64,000 bases of DNA from Hymenobacter properus (lineage in GTDB: Bacteria > Bacteroidota > Bacteroidia > Cytophagales > Hymenobacteraceae), in the NCBI RefSeq assembly GCF_015694735.1, contig NZ_JADQDP010000003.1, positions 806,001-870,000 on the forward strand. Direction: 5' to 3'. Numbering within the stretch: position 1 is the stretch's first letter; each line of letters starts with the position of its first letter. A program made the translations under genes and the position numbers. The notes under the pieces were generated by a model. It had not been told where the DNA came from. It was given only the letters and a program-made list of their open reading frames with translations, and made no database searches. Shown piece by piece: positions 50,819-60,275 of this stretch.

Positions 50819-52012
50819 CTACTTCCCCCACTCAATTTTAGTAAGCTGTTCGCCGTTTGTCACCAGGCAAGCGGCCTCACGCTCCTGCCTTCCTTTATAA
50901 TGAAGCAGCGCGGTAAGGGCTAGGTTAACACCATAGGGAGTGGTGAGGCCCGTATGCCCTAATGAACTGCTGAAAAGCGGGTCAACGACGACCATTTGCC
51001 CATCAGCCAGGGTTGCCAGGAAGGTGGCATCCCGCCAGCTTACCAGGTACATGGTTTGGCTCTGCCACCGCAGGCCGCCGAGCATTGTCAGGCCATAATA
51101 GGCAAAGACGCGCTGCACAGCAGGGTTGGGAATCGAGTTAGCAAAAGTGTACTCCCAGCTCTGGGCAGCCACGGGTGGCGTGGCTACCTCTGGCAGGGTT
51201 TCGGGCGCTGCAATGATGCCGCTGCGGGCGCTGCCGCTCATGTGGGCCAACGAAGCCAGCACGCGGTAGCGCCCGTCTTGTTTCCACACCGAAGTGCCGC
51301 AGGTGGCTTCGACGTAGTGCGTGCGCCCGGTTTGCTTATCGTAGAAATACAGCAGGCCGCCAAATTCTCCCGCGCACACCATCGAACAAGCGAAACGCTC
51401 GTCTTCGTAAATCTTAGTTTGCTTGTCAAACGGCAAGGGCTGGGCCGCGCGTTGCCATGCGTGTTGGAGAGTGTCGTAGGCGTAGGCTCGTCCGTTGTGC
51501 CACCCCACCAATTGCTTGTTAAACAACCAGTGCTGTTCGAACTGCTGGGTGTTGAGCTGCTTTTCCAACAGCTCATTCCGGCTAAAATCTGTCAGCCGGT
51601 AGCAGGCAAACTTTCCCGGTGAAAACAACACCACCAAGCAGTGCTGGTAGATAACCGAATACGAAAGCGGCCAGGCAGCCAAGCCAAACGGATTGCTTAA
51701 GCGCAGGGCCTGGCGCCTCAAACGCAGGGGCTGCTCCGCCATGCGAACGGCCAGCGGCCAGCGCCCCGCGCCCGAATGTTGACCCGCGTAAACGGTATCC
51801 TGAAAAATGACCGGCGCGCCCGACCAACCAGAGCTGCCCGAAGACTGAGTAAGCGAGGAAAACAAGCTGCGCAATTCTTCCAGCGAAGCATACGGGTTGG
51901 CGACTGGCGCAGCTGGTTCTTTGACTTGGCCATTGCACGGCTGGCTGAGCATGACGCAAATGACCAAGGCCCGTGTTAACACCCATAAACGGTGCGCTAG
52001 CGAAACTACCAT
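50819..52012 (-). CDS. Secreted hypothetical protein
   Basis: This 397-residue protein has a signal peptide ending PCNGQ. The rest alternates strand-like and loop segments (APVIFQDTVYAGQHSGAG, SYSVIYQHCLVVLFSPGKFA, GLLYFYDKQTGRTHYVEA, QTMYLVSWRDATFLATLADG). This is suggestive of a beta-propeller or similar all-beta fold, but I recognise no family. Base use looks less GC-biased than its neighbours. It stands alone, 74 bases upstream of the polA end, on the same strand. Confidence 0.75.
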   Translation of the reverse strand: MVVSLAHRLWVLTRALVICVMLSQPCNGQVKEPAAPVANPYASLEELRSLFSSLTQSSGSSGWSGAPVIFQDTVYAGQHSGAGRWPLAVRMAEQPLRLRRQALRLSNPFGLAAWPLSYSVIYQHCLVVLFSPGKFACYRLTDFSRNELLEKQLNTQQFEQHWLFNKQLVGWHNGRAYAYDTLQHAWQRAAQPLPFDKQTKIYEDERFACSMVCAGEFGGLLYFYDKQTGRTHYVEATCGTSVWKQDGRYRVLASLAHMSGSARSGIIAAPETLPEVATPPVAAQSWEYTFANSIPNPAVQRVFAYYGLTMLGGLRWQSQTMYLVSWRDATFLATLADGQMVVVDPLFSSSLGHTGLTTPYGVNLALTALLHYKGRQEREAACLVTNGEQLTKIEWGK

Positions 52013-52090
52013 AGGCTAAGAAGAGACGTTGAAACGATTAGCCGATGCTGCCTTCTTCTAATGTGCATATGGGAGGCGTTGGCCCATTCG

Positions 52091-54985
52091 CTAGTGTGCC
52101 TGCAGCCAGTTCCGCCCGGTGCCCACTTCTACTTCCAGCGGCACACCGTGGGGCAGCAGCAGGGCGGTGGTCATCAGCTCCTTGATTTTTGGCGTGATGT
52201 ACTCCACCTCTTCCTGCACGGCGTCGAACACGAGTTCGTCGTGCACCTGCAGTATCATACGGGTCTGGAGCTTCTCCTCGCGCAGCCAGTGGTAGATATT
52301 AATCATGGCCATCTTGATGATGTCGGCGGCCGTGCCCTGGATGGGGGCGTTGATGGCGTTGCGCTCGGTGTAGCCGCGCAGCGTGGCGTTGCGCGAGTTG
52401 ATGTCGCGCAGGTAGCGGCGGCGCTTGAGCAGCGTTTCGGCGTATTCCAGCTCGCGGGCGCGGTTGATGCTGTCGTCCATGAACTGCTTCACCGAGGGGA
52501 ATTCCTGGAAGTAGGTCTCGATGATGTCGGTGGCTTCCTTGCGGCCGATGCCGATGCGCTGGGCCAGCCCGAAAGCCGAAATGCCGTAGATGATGCCGAA
52601 ATTGACGGTTTTGGCCTTGCGGCGCATCTCGCTGTCTACTTGGTCAATGGGCACGTGAAACACCTTGCTGGCCGTGCTGGCGTGCACGTCCTGGCCCAGG
52701 CGAAAGGCTTCAATCATGGTTTTGTCGCCCGAAAAGTCGGCCATGATGCGCAGTTCCACCTGCGAGTAGTCGGCAGCCAGCAGCACGTGCTGGTCGTCGC
52801 GCGGCACGAAGGCCTTGCGGATTTCGCGGCCCTTCTCCGTGCGGATGGGAATGTTCTGCAGGTTGGGGTTGGTGGAGCTGAGGCGTCCGGTGGCCGTCAC
52901 GGCCTGGTTGAAGTTGGTGTGCACGCGGCCGTCCACCACGCTCACCAGCTGGGGCAGGGCCTCCACGTAGGTGCTGCGCAGCTTGGTGAGCTGGCGGTGC
53001 TCCAGGATGAGGCCGGCAATGGGGTTGTCGGCGGCCAGCTGGCTCAGCACTTCCTCGCCGGTGGCGTACTGGCCGGTTTTGGTTTTTTTCACCTTGCCCT
53101 TGCCGATGTCCATCTTGTCGAACAGCACCTCGCCCAACTGCTTGGGCGAGCCGATGTTGAACTCCTGCCCGGCCTCGCGGAAAATCTGCCCTTCCAGCTC
53201 CGTGATGTAGCCCTGCAGCTCGGCCGAGTACTCGTTCATGGCGCTTGAGTCGATGCGCACACCCTCGTACTCGATGCTGCTGAGCACCGGCACCAGCGGG
53301 TTTTCCACGTCGTTCAGCAGGCCCAGCAAACCCAGGTCTTTCAGCATAGGCTCGAACACGTGCTTGAGCTGCAGGGTCACGTCGGCATCTTCGCAGGCGT
53401 AGTCCTTCACCTCGGCCGGCGGGATGTCGGCCATGGTTTTCTGCTTCTTGCCTTTGGGCCCAATGAGCTCAGTAATGGAGATGGGCGAGTAGTGCAGGTA
53501 GGTTTCGGCCAGCACGTCCATGTTGTGGCGCATGTCGGGCTCGATGAGGTAGTGGGCCAGCATGGTGTCGAACAGCGGCCCGGTCACCTCCACGTTGTAG
53601 TGGCGCAAAATGGTGAGGTCGTACTTGATGTTCTGGCCGATTTTCAGGATGTTTTCGGCCGAGAAGAAGGGGCAGAACTCATCCACAATGGCCTGGGTGG
53701 CCGCTTGGTCGTCGGCCGGCACGGGCACGTAGTAAGCCTCGCCCGGCAGCCAGCAGAAGCTCAGTCCCACCAGCCGCGCCGTCATGGTATCCAGCCCGGT
53801 GGTTTCGGTGTCGAAGCTCACTTCGGTTTGCTGCAGCAAGAAGCTGAGCAGCGACTTGCGCAGCTCTGGCGTGTCGATGAGGTGGTAGTTGTAGGGCACG
53901 TCTTCCAGCCGCTTGCGCGGGCCGCTGGGCGCGCCGTAGCCGGCCGTTTCGCCTTCCTCGGCCCCAATGGCCACGGCCTCGTCGCCGGGATTGCCGAACA
54001 GCGAAGCCTGGCCGCTGGCTGCCACGCGGGGCCGCCGGGCGCCGGTGGTACCGGGCTTGGCCACGCTGGCGGGCGTGCGCGCAGGGCCGCTGCCGCCACC
54101 CAAAATGCGGGCCGACAGCTGCCGGAACTCCAGTTCCTCAAACAGCTCGCGCAGCTTGTTCTCATCCGGCGCATCAAGCACCAGCTTGTCGGGCTCGAAG
54201 TCGAGCGGCACGTTCACGTGGATGGTGGCCAGCTCCTTGCTCATCAGGCCCTGCTCGGCGAAGTTGCGCACGTTTTCCTGCTGCTTGCCCTTGAGCTGGT
54301 CGGAGTTGGCAATCAGGTTCTCTACTGAACCGTATTGCTTAATCAGCGCCTTGGCCGTCTTCTCGCCGATGCCGGGGATGCCGGGAATATTGTCGCTTGC
54401 GTCGCCCTGCAGGCCCAGAATGTCAATGACTTGCTCTACGCGCTCAATCTCGAAGCGCGCCAATACGTGGTCCACGTCCAGGATTTCAGCCGCGTTGCCC
54501 ATGAAGGCCGGGCGGTAGATTTTGATGTGCTCAGTCACCAGCTGGCAGTAGTCCTTGTCGGGCGTCATCATGAACACCTCGAAACCCTCCTTCTCGGCCT
54601 TCTGCGCCAGCGTGCCAATCACGTCGTCGGCCTCGAAGCCGTCCATCATCAGGATGGGGATGTGAAAGCCCTGGATAATTTTCTTGATGTAGGGAATGGC
54701 GATGCCGATGTCTTCGGGCATGGCCTGGCGCTGGGCTTTGTATTCGGCAAACTGGTCGTGGCGGAAGGTCTTCTTGGCCGCGTCAAAGCACACCCCGATG
54801 TGGGTAGGCTTCTCCTTTTGCAACACCTCCACCAGTGTGTTGGTGAAGCCGAGCACGGCGCCCGTGTTCATGCCCTTGGAGTTGATGCGCGGGTTTTTGC
54901 TGAACGCGAAGTGCGAGCGGTAGATGAGGGCAAACGCGTCGAGCAGGAAAAGCTTCTTGGGGGTGGGAGCGGCGGTATCGGTCAT
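52091..54985 (-). CDS. polA: DNA polymerase I
   Basis: The protein is 964 residues when started at MTDTAAPTPKKLFLLDAFAL; a frame 17 residues longer is unlikely. The 5'-3' nuclease domain (residues 1-300) shows DGFEADDVIGTLAQKAE, MTPDKDYCQLV and GIPGIGEKTAKALI. The 3'-5' exonuclease domain has an intact first motif VSFDTETTGLD and the later HYLIEPDMRHNMD. The polymerase domain has DYSQVELRIMADFSGDKTMI, RRKAKTVNFGIIYGISAFG and QVHDELVFDAVQEE. It repairs DNA and processes Okazaki fragments. All three active sites look complete, so proofreading is expected. Confidence 0.97.
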   Translation of the reverse strand: MTDTAAPTPKKLFLLDAFALIYRSHFAFSKNPRINSKGMNTGAVLGFTNTLVEVLQKEKPTHIGVCFDAAKKTFRHDQFAEYKAQRQAMPEDIGIAIPYIKKIIQGFHIPILMMDGFEADDVIGTLAQKAEKEGFEVFMMTPDKDYCQLVTEHIKIYRPAFMGNAAEILDVDHVLARFEIERVEQVIDILGLQGDASDNIPGIPGIGEKTAKALIKQYGSVENLIANSDQLKGKQQENVRNFAEQGLMSKELATIHVNVPLDFEPDKLVLDAPDENKLRELFEELEFRQLSARILGGGSGPARTPASVAKPGTTGARRPRVAASGQASLFGNPGDEAVAIGAEEGETAGYGAPSGPRKRLEDVPYNYHLIDTPELRKSLLSFLLQQTEVSFDTETTGLDTMTARLVGLSFCWLPGEAYYVPVPADDQAATQAIVDEFCPFFSAENILKIGQNIKYDLTILRHYNVEVTGPLFDTMLAHYLIEPDMRHNMDVLAETYLHYSPISITELIGPKGKKQKTMADIPPAEVKDYACEDADVTLQLKHVFEPMLKDLGLLGLLNDVENPLVPVLSSIEYEGVRIDSSAMNEYSAELQGYITELEGQIFREAGQEFNIGSPKQLGEVLFDKMDIGKGKVKKTKTGQYATGEEVLSQLAADNPIAGLILEHRQLTKLRSTYVEALPQLVSVVDGRVHTNFNQAVTATGRLSSTNPNLQNIPIRTEKGREIRKAFVPRDDQHVLLAADYSQVELRIMADFSGDKTMIEAFRLGQDVHASTASKVFHVPIDQVDSEMRRKAKTVNFGIIYGISAFGLAQRIGIGRKEATDIIETYFQEFPSVKQFMDDSINRARELEYAETLLKRRRYLRDINSRNATLRGYTERNAINAPIQGTAADIIKMAMINIYHWLREEKLQTRMILQVHDELVFDAVQEEVEYITPKIKELMTTALLLPHGVPLEVEVGTGRNWLQAH

Positions 54986-55101
54986 GGTAAGCGAAAGTAC
55001 GTTGGAACCGAATAGACGGCTAGATTTTTGCTTCATTCGGCAACCTTGTAGCCCGGCAACCGGTCAGGTAGTAAACCTTTCTTTCCCAACAACAAAAGCA
55101 C

Positions 55102-57726
55102 ATGAAACAGACTGTACCGTACTTGCTCGCTTTGTTCAAAATTTGGGCCTCAACACGCTTTGCGGGTGGCCTGTTGCTGGTGGCCATTTCGCTAAGCTCG
55201 GCGGCCCAAACCCTCGACCCGACTTTTCACATCCCCGAGGTCTATGGCGAGGGGAACGTGACGGACGCGGCCCAAATGCCCAACGGCCAGTATGTAGTAG
55301 GGGGCACTTTCATTCGGGCCAATGGCCAGGCCGTGAGCAACCTGGCGCGGTTCGATGCTGCTGGGGCCACCGACCAAACGTTTCGGCAGAACCTGAGCGC
55401 GGCTACAGTGCTGGTGAAAAAAGTGCACCCGATGGCCAACGGGCAGCTGCTGGTGCAAGGCAACTACACGGCGGGCGCGGTGCAGCGCCTCTACCTGTTC
55501 CGGCTGAATGCCGATGGCACCCTGGACGCCACGTTCAACCTGGCCCTGCCGGGGGCGGGCAGCCTGCCCGAGGTGACGCAGGTAATTGTGCAGCCCGACG
55601 GCCGCATCCTCGTGCTGGGCCTTTACTTGACGGGGTATTCGGTTAGTTTCGATTTGTTTAGGGTGATGAGCGACGGCTCGCGCGATACCAGCTTCAATGC
55701 GGCATTGACGAATTTCTCGCAGGACCAGCAGATGGCGCTGCAGACGGATGGGAAAATCGTGTTGGGCGGGAGCTTGTCGGCCATCAACGGGGTTCGGCAA
55801 TTCTTTTTTGCCCGCCTCAATAGCGACGGCAGCACCGATGCCACTTATCACCCCGCGGCTTACACCAACGCCCGCCTCTACATCAACAGCATCGCGCTGG
55901 ACGCCAACAATTCGCTGCTGGTGGGCGGGCTGGGAATTAACGTTATCAATGGACAGGCAGTGCCCCTGTTTCGCATGCTTAGTTCAGGGGCTATCGACCC
56001 GGCTTTTACGTGCCCGGCCAGCCTGATTGGCCGCGACTGCGACCGGGTGGCGGTGCTGCCCAGCGGCCAGCTTGCTGTGCTCATGAATACGTATTCGTCG
56101 GTATCCAGCCAGACTTATTCTTTTGATAATCGATTGTTTCGGTTGCAGGCCAACGGAGCCGTTGACCCCACCTTTCAGACCGGTACCGGGCCCGATTGGG
56201 CGCTGGCCGAAGTGCGCAGCCTGCCCGGCGGCAACCTGCTCACCTGGGGCGGTATCAACAACTTCGCGGGCCAGCGCCGGACGGTGGCCCTGCTGCAGCC
56301 CAGCGGTGCCCTCGATGCCGGGTTTACCCCGTTGCTGCAGATTGTCGGGAGCATCCAAAAAATAGTGCGGCAGAGCGACGGCAAGCTGGTCATCGCCGGG
56401 CGGTTCAATACCATTGACGGGCACTTCACCGACCGGGTGGCCCGCCTGCTGCCCACCGGCCAGCCCGACCTGAGCTTTGCGTGGCGGCAGCCCAACAGCG
56501 CCAGCTGGGCTACCTCGGCGCTGGCCGTGCAGGCCGACGGCAAAGTTCTGTTGGCCGGCAGCAGCTATACTTCCAATAGCTTTACGGGGAGCAGCCTGAA
56601 TGTCCAGCCGGTTTTTACGCGGCTTACCACCGCCGGCACGGCCGATGCCGGCTTTGTGCCCGGCATCACGCTCAGCCCTACTTCTACGCCTTCCTCCAGT
56701 AGCGTTCAGCTAGTAGCCGAGCAGACTCCCGGGCAGCTCGTTGTGGGCGGCACCTTCACCGACGCCGCCGGCAAGGCCAACCTGACTCGGCTCACTACTA
56801 CTGGGGCGGTAGACCCCACGTTTGTGCCGCCGGCTAGCCAAGCGCCTATTTACAAAGGCCTTGTACAGGCCAACGGAAATATTGTCATCACCGCATCGGG
56901 GCCCAACGCCATCCAACGGCTATTGCCCAATGGCCAACCCGACCCCGCTTTCTCTTACACGCTACCGACCTCACCGCCTACGCCGGGCGTTTTCGGAGCC
57001 TGGGTGAATAATGTCTTCTCTATTCCGGCTACCGGTGGCTACGTGGCCACCGGCATTCTGAGTGCAACCGAAGTGCTCAGCAAGCTGGCGGCCGACGGAA
57101 CGGCCGCTGCGGGCTTTGCCACGCCCTTCCGCCCTATCAATGGGCCTGCCTTGCCTTATAATGGAATAAGTGTAGTGGCCGGGCAGAGCGACGGCCGTTT
57201 AGTGGTAGGGGGCCGCATGCAACAAAGCTCTCAGTTTGCGGCGCCCCCTACGCTCCTGGCCCGGCTCGAAGCCAATGGGCAGTTTGACCCCACGTTTGAC
57301 CAGAACTTTATCACGACCCCAACGCCCGCGCCCAGCCCGTTATACTCGCAATACGCAGTTTCGGACGTGCTGGTGCAGCCCGATGGGGCCTTGGTGGTGG
57401 GGGGCTACTTTCTGCAAGCCGGCAGCCAACCCGTGACGGGGCTGGTGCGCCTGCGGCCGGCCGGTGTGCTGGCCGTGCGCTCGGCGCAAACCACCCCAAC
57501 GGAAGCCTGGCCCGTGCCCGCGCACGCCACCCTCAACCTGAAGCTGGATGCCGCGGCCCGGCCGCAGCGCGTGACGTTGGTAGATGCGCTGGGCAAAACC
57601 GCGCTAACGCAACCCGTCGCCCAAGCCGAGCTCACGCTGAACACGGCAACCCTGGCGCGTGGCCTCTACGTGTTGCGCGTCGACTACGCCACGGGACCGG
57701 TTACGCGGCGGGTGGTGCTGGAATAA
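55102..57726 (+). CDS. Secreted protein with delta-60 repeats and atypical T9SS-like C-terminus
   Basis: This 874-residue protein has a signal peptide ending SAAQ. It consists of about 13 delta-60-type repeats of the form LDPTFH..., QMPNGQYVVGGTFIRANGQ, NLARFDAAGATDQTFRQ, QPDGRILVLGLYLTG. These repeats are predicted to form a beta-propeller or solenoid in secreted proteins. The last 85 residues resemble a sorting domain (VTLVDALGKTALTQPVAQAE, RGLYVLRVDYATG), but the usual YPNP start reads WPVPAHATLNL. T9SS export is likely but not certain. It is divergent from polA. Confidence 0.85.
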   Translation: MKQTVPYLLALFKIWASTRFAGGLLLVAISLSSAAQTLDPTFHIPEVYGEGNVTDAAQMPNGQYVVGGTFIRANGQAVSNLARFDAAGATDQTFRQNLSAATVLVKKVHPMANGQLLVQGNYTAGAVQRLYLFRLNADGTLDATFNLALPGAGSLPEVTQVIVQPDGRILVLGLYLTGYSVSFDLFRVMSDGSRDTSFNAALTNFSQDQQMALQTDGKIVLGGSLSAINGVRQFFFARLNSDGSTDATYHPAAYTNARLYINSIALDANNSLLVGGLGINVINGQAVPLFRMLSSGAIDPAFTCPASLIGRDCDRVAVLPSGQLAVLMNTYSSVSSQTYSFDNRLFRLQANGAVDPTFQTGTGPDWALAEVRSLPGGNLLTWGGINNFAGQRRTVALLQPSGALDAGFTPLLQIVGSIQKIVRQSDGKLVIAGRFNTIDGHFTDRVARLLPTGQPDLSFAWRQPNSASWATSALAVQADGKVLLAGSSYTSNSFTGSSLNVQPVFTRLTTAGTADAGFVPGITLSPTSTPSSSSVQLVAEQTPGQLVVGGTFTDAAGKANLTRLTTTGAVDPTFVPPASQAPIYKGLVQANGNIVITASGPNAIQRLLPNGQPDPAFSYTLPTSPPTPGVFGAWVNNVFSIPATGGYVATGILSATEVLSKLAADGTAAAGFATPFRPINGPALPYNGISVVAGQSDGRLVVGGRMQQSSQFAAPPTLLARLEANGQFDPTFDQNFITTPTPAPSPLYSQYAVSDVLVQPDGALVVGGYFLQAGSQPVTGLVRLRPAGVLAVRSAQTTPTEAWPVPAHATLNLKLDAAARPQRVTLVDALGKTALTQPVAQAELTLNTATLARGLYVLRVDYATGPVTRRVVLE

Positions 57727-57727
57727 C

Positions 57728-57797
57728 GCCTCTTGGCAAGCAAAAAGGGCGGTGCCGGGATGAAACCCGGCACCGCCCTTTTTGCTTGCCAAGAGGC
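57728..57797. terminator. Perfect 32-bp-arm convergent terminator hairpin
   Basis: Arms 57728-57759 and 57766-57797 are exact complements around a 6-base loop (ATGAAA). They begin one base after the stop of the upstream gene and end 4 bases before the stop of the convergent gene. Internal A5 and T5 runs allow termination in both directions. The symmetry also creates mirror open frames, which are not genes. Confidence 0.9.
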
Positions 57798-57801
57798 TGT
57801 G

Positions 57802-60231
57802 CTACAGCGCCGGTTTCACGTCCAGCACGAAGCTGCGGCTGCCCGCCCGGCCATCGGTGGCCAGCCCTTGCAGCACCACGAGGTAGCGCCCGGCCTGGTC
57901 GCCGGTGTAGAAATCAAGCGTCTTGGCGGTGAGGCCAGTCAGGTTGATTTCGGGGTTCCAGTAGAGCAGGTTGCGCAGGTCGGGCAGGCGGCTTTTGGCG
58001 GCTTCGGGCGTGTCGTAGCGCGGGGCGTAGAACTCGCGCTGACGCTGCACGCCCTCGTACTCCTGCACCAGCACGCGCGGGTCGAGCGGAAAGCCTTCGA
58101 GGTCGCCCTTGTAAGTGGTGAAGCTCACCAGGCCGTTATACACGGCCGGGCCGTGGAAATAGCGGCCGTCCATCACCTCCAGCTTCCGAATCTTGAGCGG
58201 GTTCAAGGCCATTATCTTGTTGATGTTGAACACGGGCACACCGTCGAGCAGCACCATGGGGTTTTCCGACAGCACGGCCTTGTTCAGCCGGTCCACCACC
58301 AGCAGGTGGAAGCCGTCCTTGCGAATGCGCACAATCACGCCCGGCACGTATTCGCGCAGCACTTCCTCCATCACCTTAAAGCGCGTGAACTTGTCGAGCA
58401 GGTAGGTTTCGTCGGGCTTGCCGAAAAAGCTGAGGCTATCCACCCGCTCGGTGGCGTAGCGGTGGCGGTAGCGGCCCGCAAAGGCGCTTTGCACCTGCGC
58501 CTGAAAGTGACGCTTGGCGTAGTCCTGCTGGAAGCGTGGGGTGATGCCGAACGCCGGGCGCGGCCCCGTGGCGTAGCGCTCCGAGAACGGATTGACCACC
58601 GTGAGCTGGCTGGTGCTGTCCTGGCCGGGGTCGGTTTGCAGGATGATTTCGCGGCTGCCACCGAAGCGCTTGGGCTCGAAGCGCACAATGCCCTGGGCGT
58701 TGCTGGCCGCCACGCTCAGGTCGACGATGCGGCTGGGCGAGGCCAGGTAGGTGGTGATGCCCGGCTGCGGCTGGCGGGTGCCGGCCCGCAGCACCTGCGC
58801 CTGCACGATGGGCCCGTAAGGCTCGGGCAAAAACTCGAAGGGCTTGGGCGCGGCCAGCACGTCTTCCCACTTAAAGCGGCTCCAGCCCTGCGTCAGCAAA
58901 AGGTTGTCGGTGGCTTCGGCGGCTTCGGGGCCGGTGGCCGTGAAGTAATAATCAGGGTTTTCCACCGTTCCCTGCAGGTCCGATGTGAGCCAGAGGTAGC
59001 GGTCGATGCCGGGGGCGGCCGCCGTGGTCAGCGAGTCGAGCCGGTACACGGCCATCGACAGATTGGCTGCTTCAGCTGCTGGTTGGGCCTCGGCGCCCAC
59101 CTGCACGCTCACCTTGTCGCGGGTGGTGTACTGCGGCTTGTCGGCCCGGGCCGCGAGGGCCAGCAGCCGCTGCGGCGCCCGGAAGTACAGCCGCTCGCAC
59201 ACCGGTTTGCGGTCGGCGTTGAACAGGGTGAGGTGCGACACGCCGTCGAGCAAGGCGCTTTTCGGGAACGTGAAGGCGGCCTGCCCGCCCGCCAGCGGCT
59301 GGCGCGTGGCCAGGGCCACCTGCTGCCGCGAGTGGGCCAGCAGTGCCAGCGTTTCGGTGGGCGCCCCGCCGGTGGCGGTCACAGTCAGGGTCAGCTGGTC
59401 GGGGCCCGTGTCGTCGAGGCGCATCACGTAGCCCTGCTCGGCAGGGGCGGGCAGGGGGCGCGTGAGGGCGCGCTTGGGGCCGAGCGTGATGGTGGCAGTG
59501 TAGGTGTCGGCGCCCCGGGCCGGCGTGAAATCGAAGTGCCCCATGCCGTAGCGCAGGGTTTTGAACGTGGCTACCACGGCCCCGCTGGAGCTGAGCACCT
59601 TGCCTTCGGCGCTCACGCCGCGGCCGGCTTTGTCGGCGATTTTGAACGCCACCCGGCTGCGCAGGCCGCGCACCAGGTGGCCGCCTTCGGGGAAAAACTG
59701 CGCGTCGTAGGACGTGGCCGAGTCGCGCGCGCCGGCGCCGGAGGCCAACTGGGTGTTAATTACCGTGACCGTGCGGTGGAAATAAGCATCGGGGCTGAAG
59801 TTTTTCATCCAGCTGGTGTAGGCCCGCACCGTATAGCTGCCCGCCGCCAGGGCCGTGGGCAGCACCAGCGAGCCCTGGCCGCTGCCTTTTTGCAGGGCCA
59901 CTTTGGTTTGCAGCACGGGGCGGTGGTCGGCATCCAGCACTTCCACGTAGGCCACGCTGCTCAGGGCCAGGGGGCGGGCGCGGGTGCCATCGGCGGCATA
60001 AATCTTAAACCACAGGGTTTCGCCGCTCAGGTACACCGGGCGGTCGAGGTGCAGAAACAGCTTTTCGTGGGGGCCACGCTGCTCGTAGCGCAGCAGCTTG
60101 CCCGTGAGGCCATCCAGCGAGTCGAGCGGAGCGGCGGCTTGGCCCGCGGCGGCCCGGGCACCGGCCAGCCCCAGCAGCAGGCCCAAGGCCGTCCGGGTGC
60201 CCCACGGGGCGTGGCGAGTAGTCAATTTCAT
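57802..60231 (-). CDS. MG2-like/TonB-plug-like secreted protein, DUF4249-associated
   Basis: The protein is 809 residues when started at MKLTTRHAPWGTRTALG; a Met 15 residues upstream gives no better signal. After the signal peptide (ending AAAGQ) an alpha-2-macroglobulin MG2-like domain reads HLDRPVYLSGETLWF, followed by more beta-sandwich segments. The late part (about residues 600-750) contains ENPMVLLDGVPVFNINKIMA, which mimics a TonB-dependent receptor plug without a following barrel. It has no C-terminal sorting domain. It is the last gene after three DUF4249 genes on the same strand, 44 bases downstream of the last, so it is probably part of the same operon. Its biochemical role is unknown. 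Confidence 0.85.
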   Translation of the reverse strand: MKLTTRHAPWGTRTALGLLLGLAGARAAAGQAAAPLDSLDGLTGKLLRYEQRGPHEKLFLHLDRPVYLSGETLWFKIYAADGTRARPLALSSVAYVEVLDADHRPVLQTKVALQKGSGQGSLVLPTALAAGSYTVRAYTSWMKNFSPDAYFHRTVTVINTQLASGAGARDSATSYDAQFFPEGGHLVRGLRSRVAFKIADKAGRGVSAEGKVLSSSGAVVATFKTLRYGMGHFDFTPARGADTYTATITLGPKRALTRPLPAPAEQGYVMRLDDTGPDQLTLTVTATGGAPTETLALLAHSRQQVALATRQPLAGGQAAFTFPKSALLDGVSHLTLFNADRKPVCERLYFRAPQRLLALAARADKPQYTTRDKVSVQVGAEAQPAAEAANLSMAVYRLDSLTTAAAPGIDRYLWLTSDLQGTVENPDYYFTATGPEAAEATDNLLLTQGWSRFKWEDVLAAPKPFEFLPEPYGPIVQAQVLRAGTRQPQPGITTYLASPSRIVDLSVAASNAQGIVRFEPKRFGGSREIILQTDPGQDSTSQLTVVNPFSERYATGPRPAFGITPRFQQDYAKRHFQAQVQSAFAGRYRHRYATERVDSLSFFGKPDETYLLDKFTRFKVMEEVLREYVPGVIVRIRKDGFHLLVVDRLNKAVLSENPMVLLDGVPVFNINKIMALNPLKIRKLEVMDGRYFHGPAVYNGLVSFTTYKGDLEGFPLDPRVLVQEYEGVQRQREFYAPRYDTPEAAKSRLPDLRNLLYWNPEINLTGLTAKTLDFYTGDQAGRYLVVLQGLATDGRAGSRSFVLDVKPAL

Positions 60232-60275
60232 AAGCTTCGGTGGCAAGGGCGAAAGGAAAGAAATGGGCGTGGGCA

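Noticed and set aside
57733..57797. Mirror-image short peptides from the long hairpin
   Set aside because: The same peptide appears on both strands only because the sequence is palindromic; it is a terminator, not a gene.
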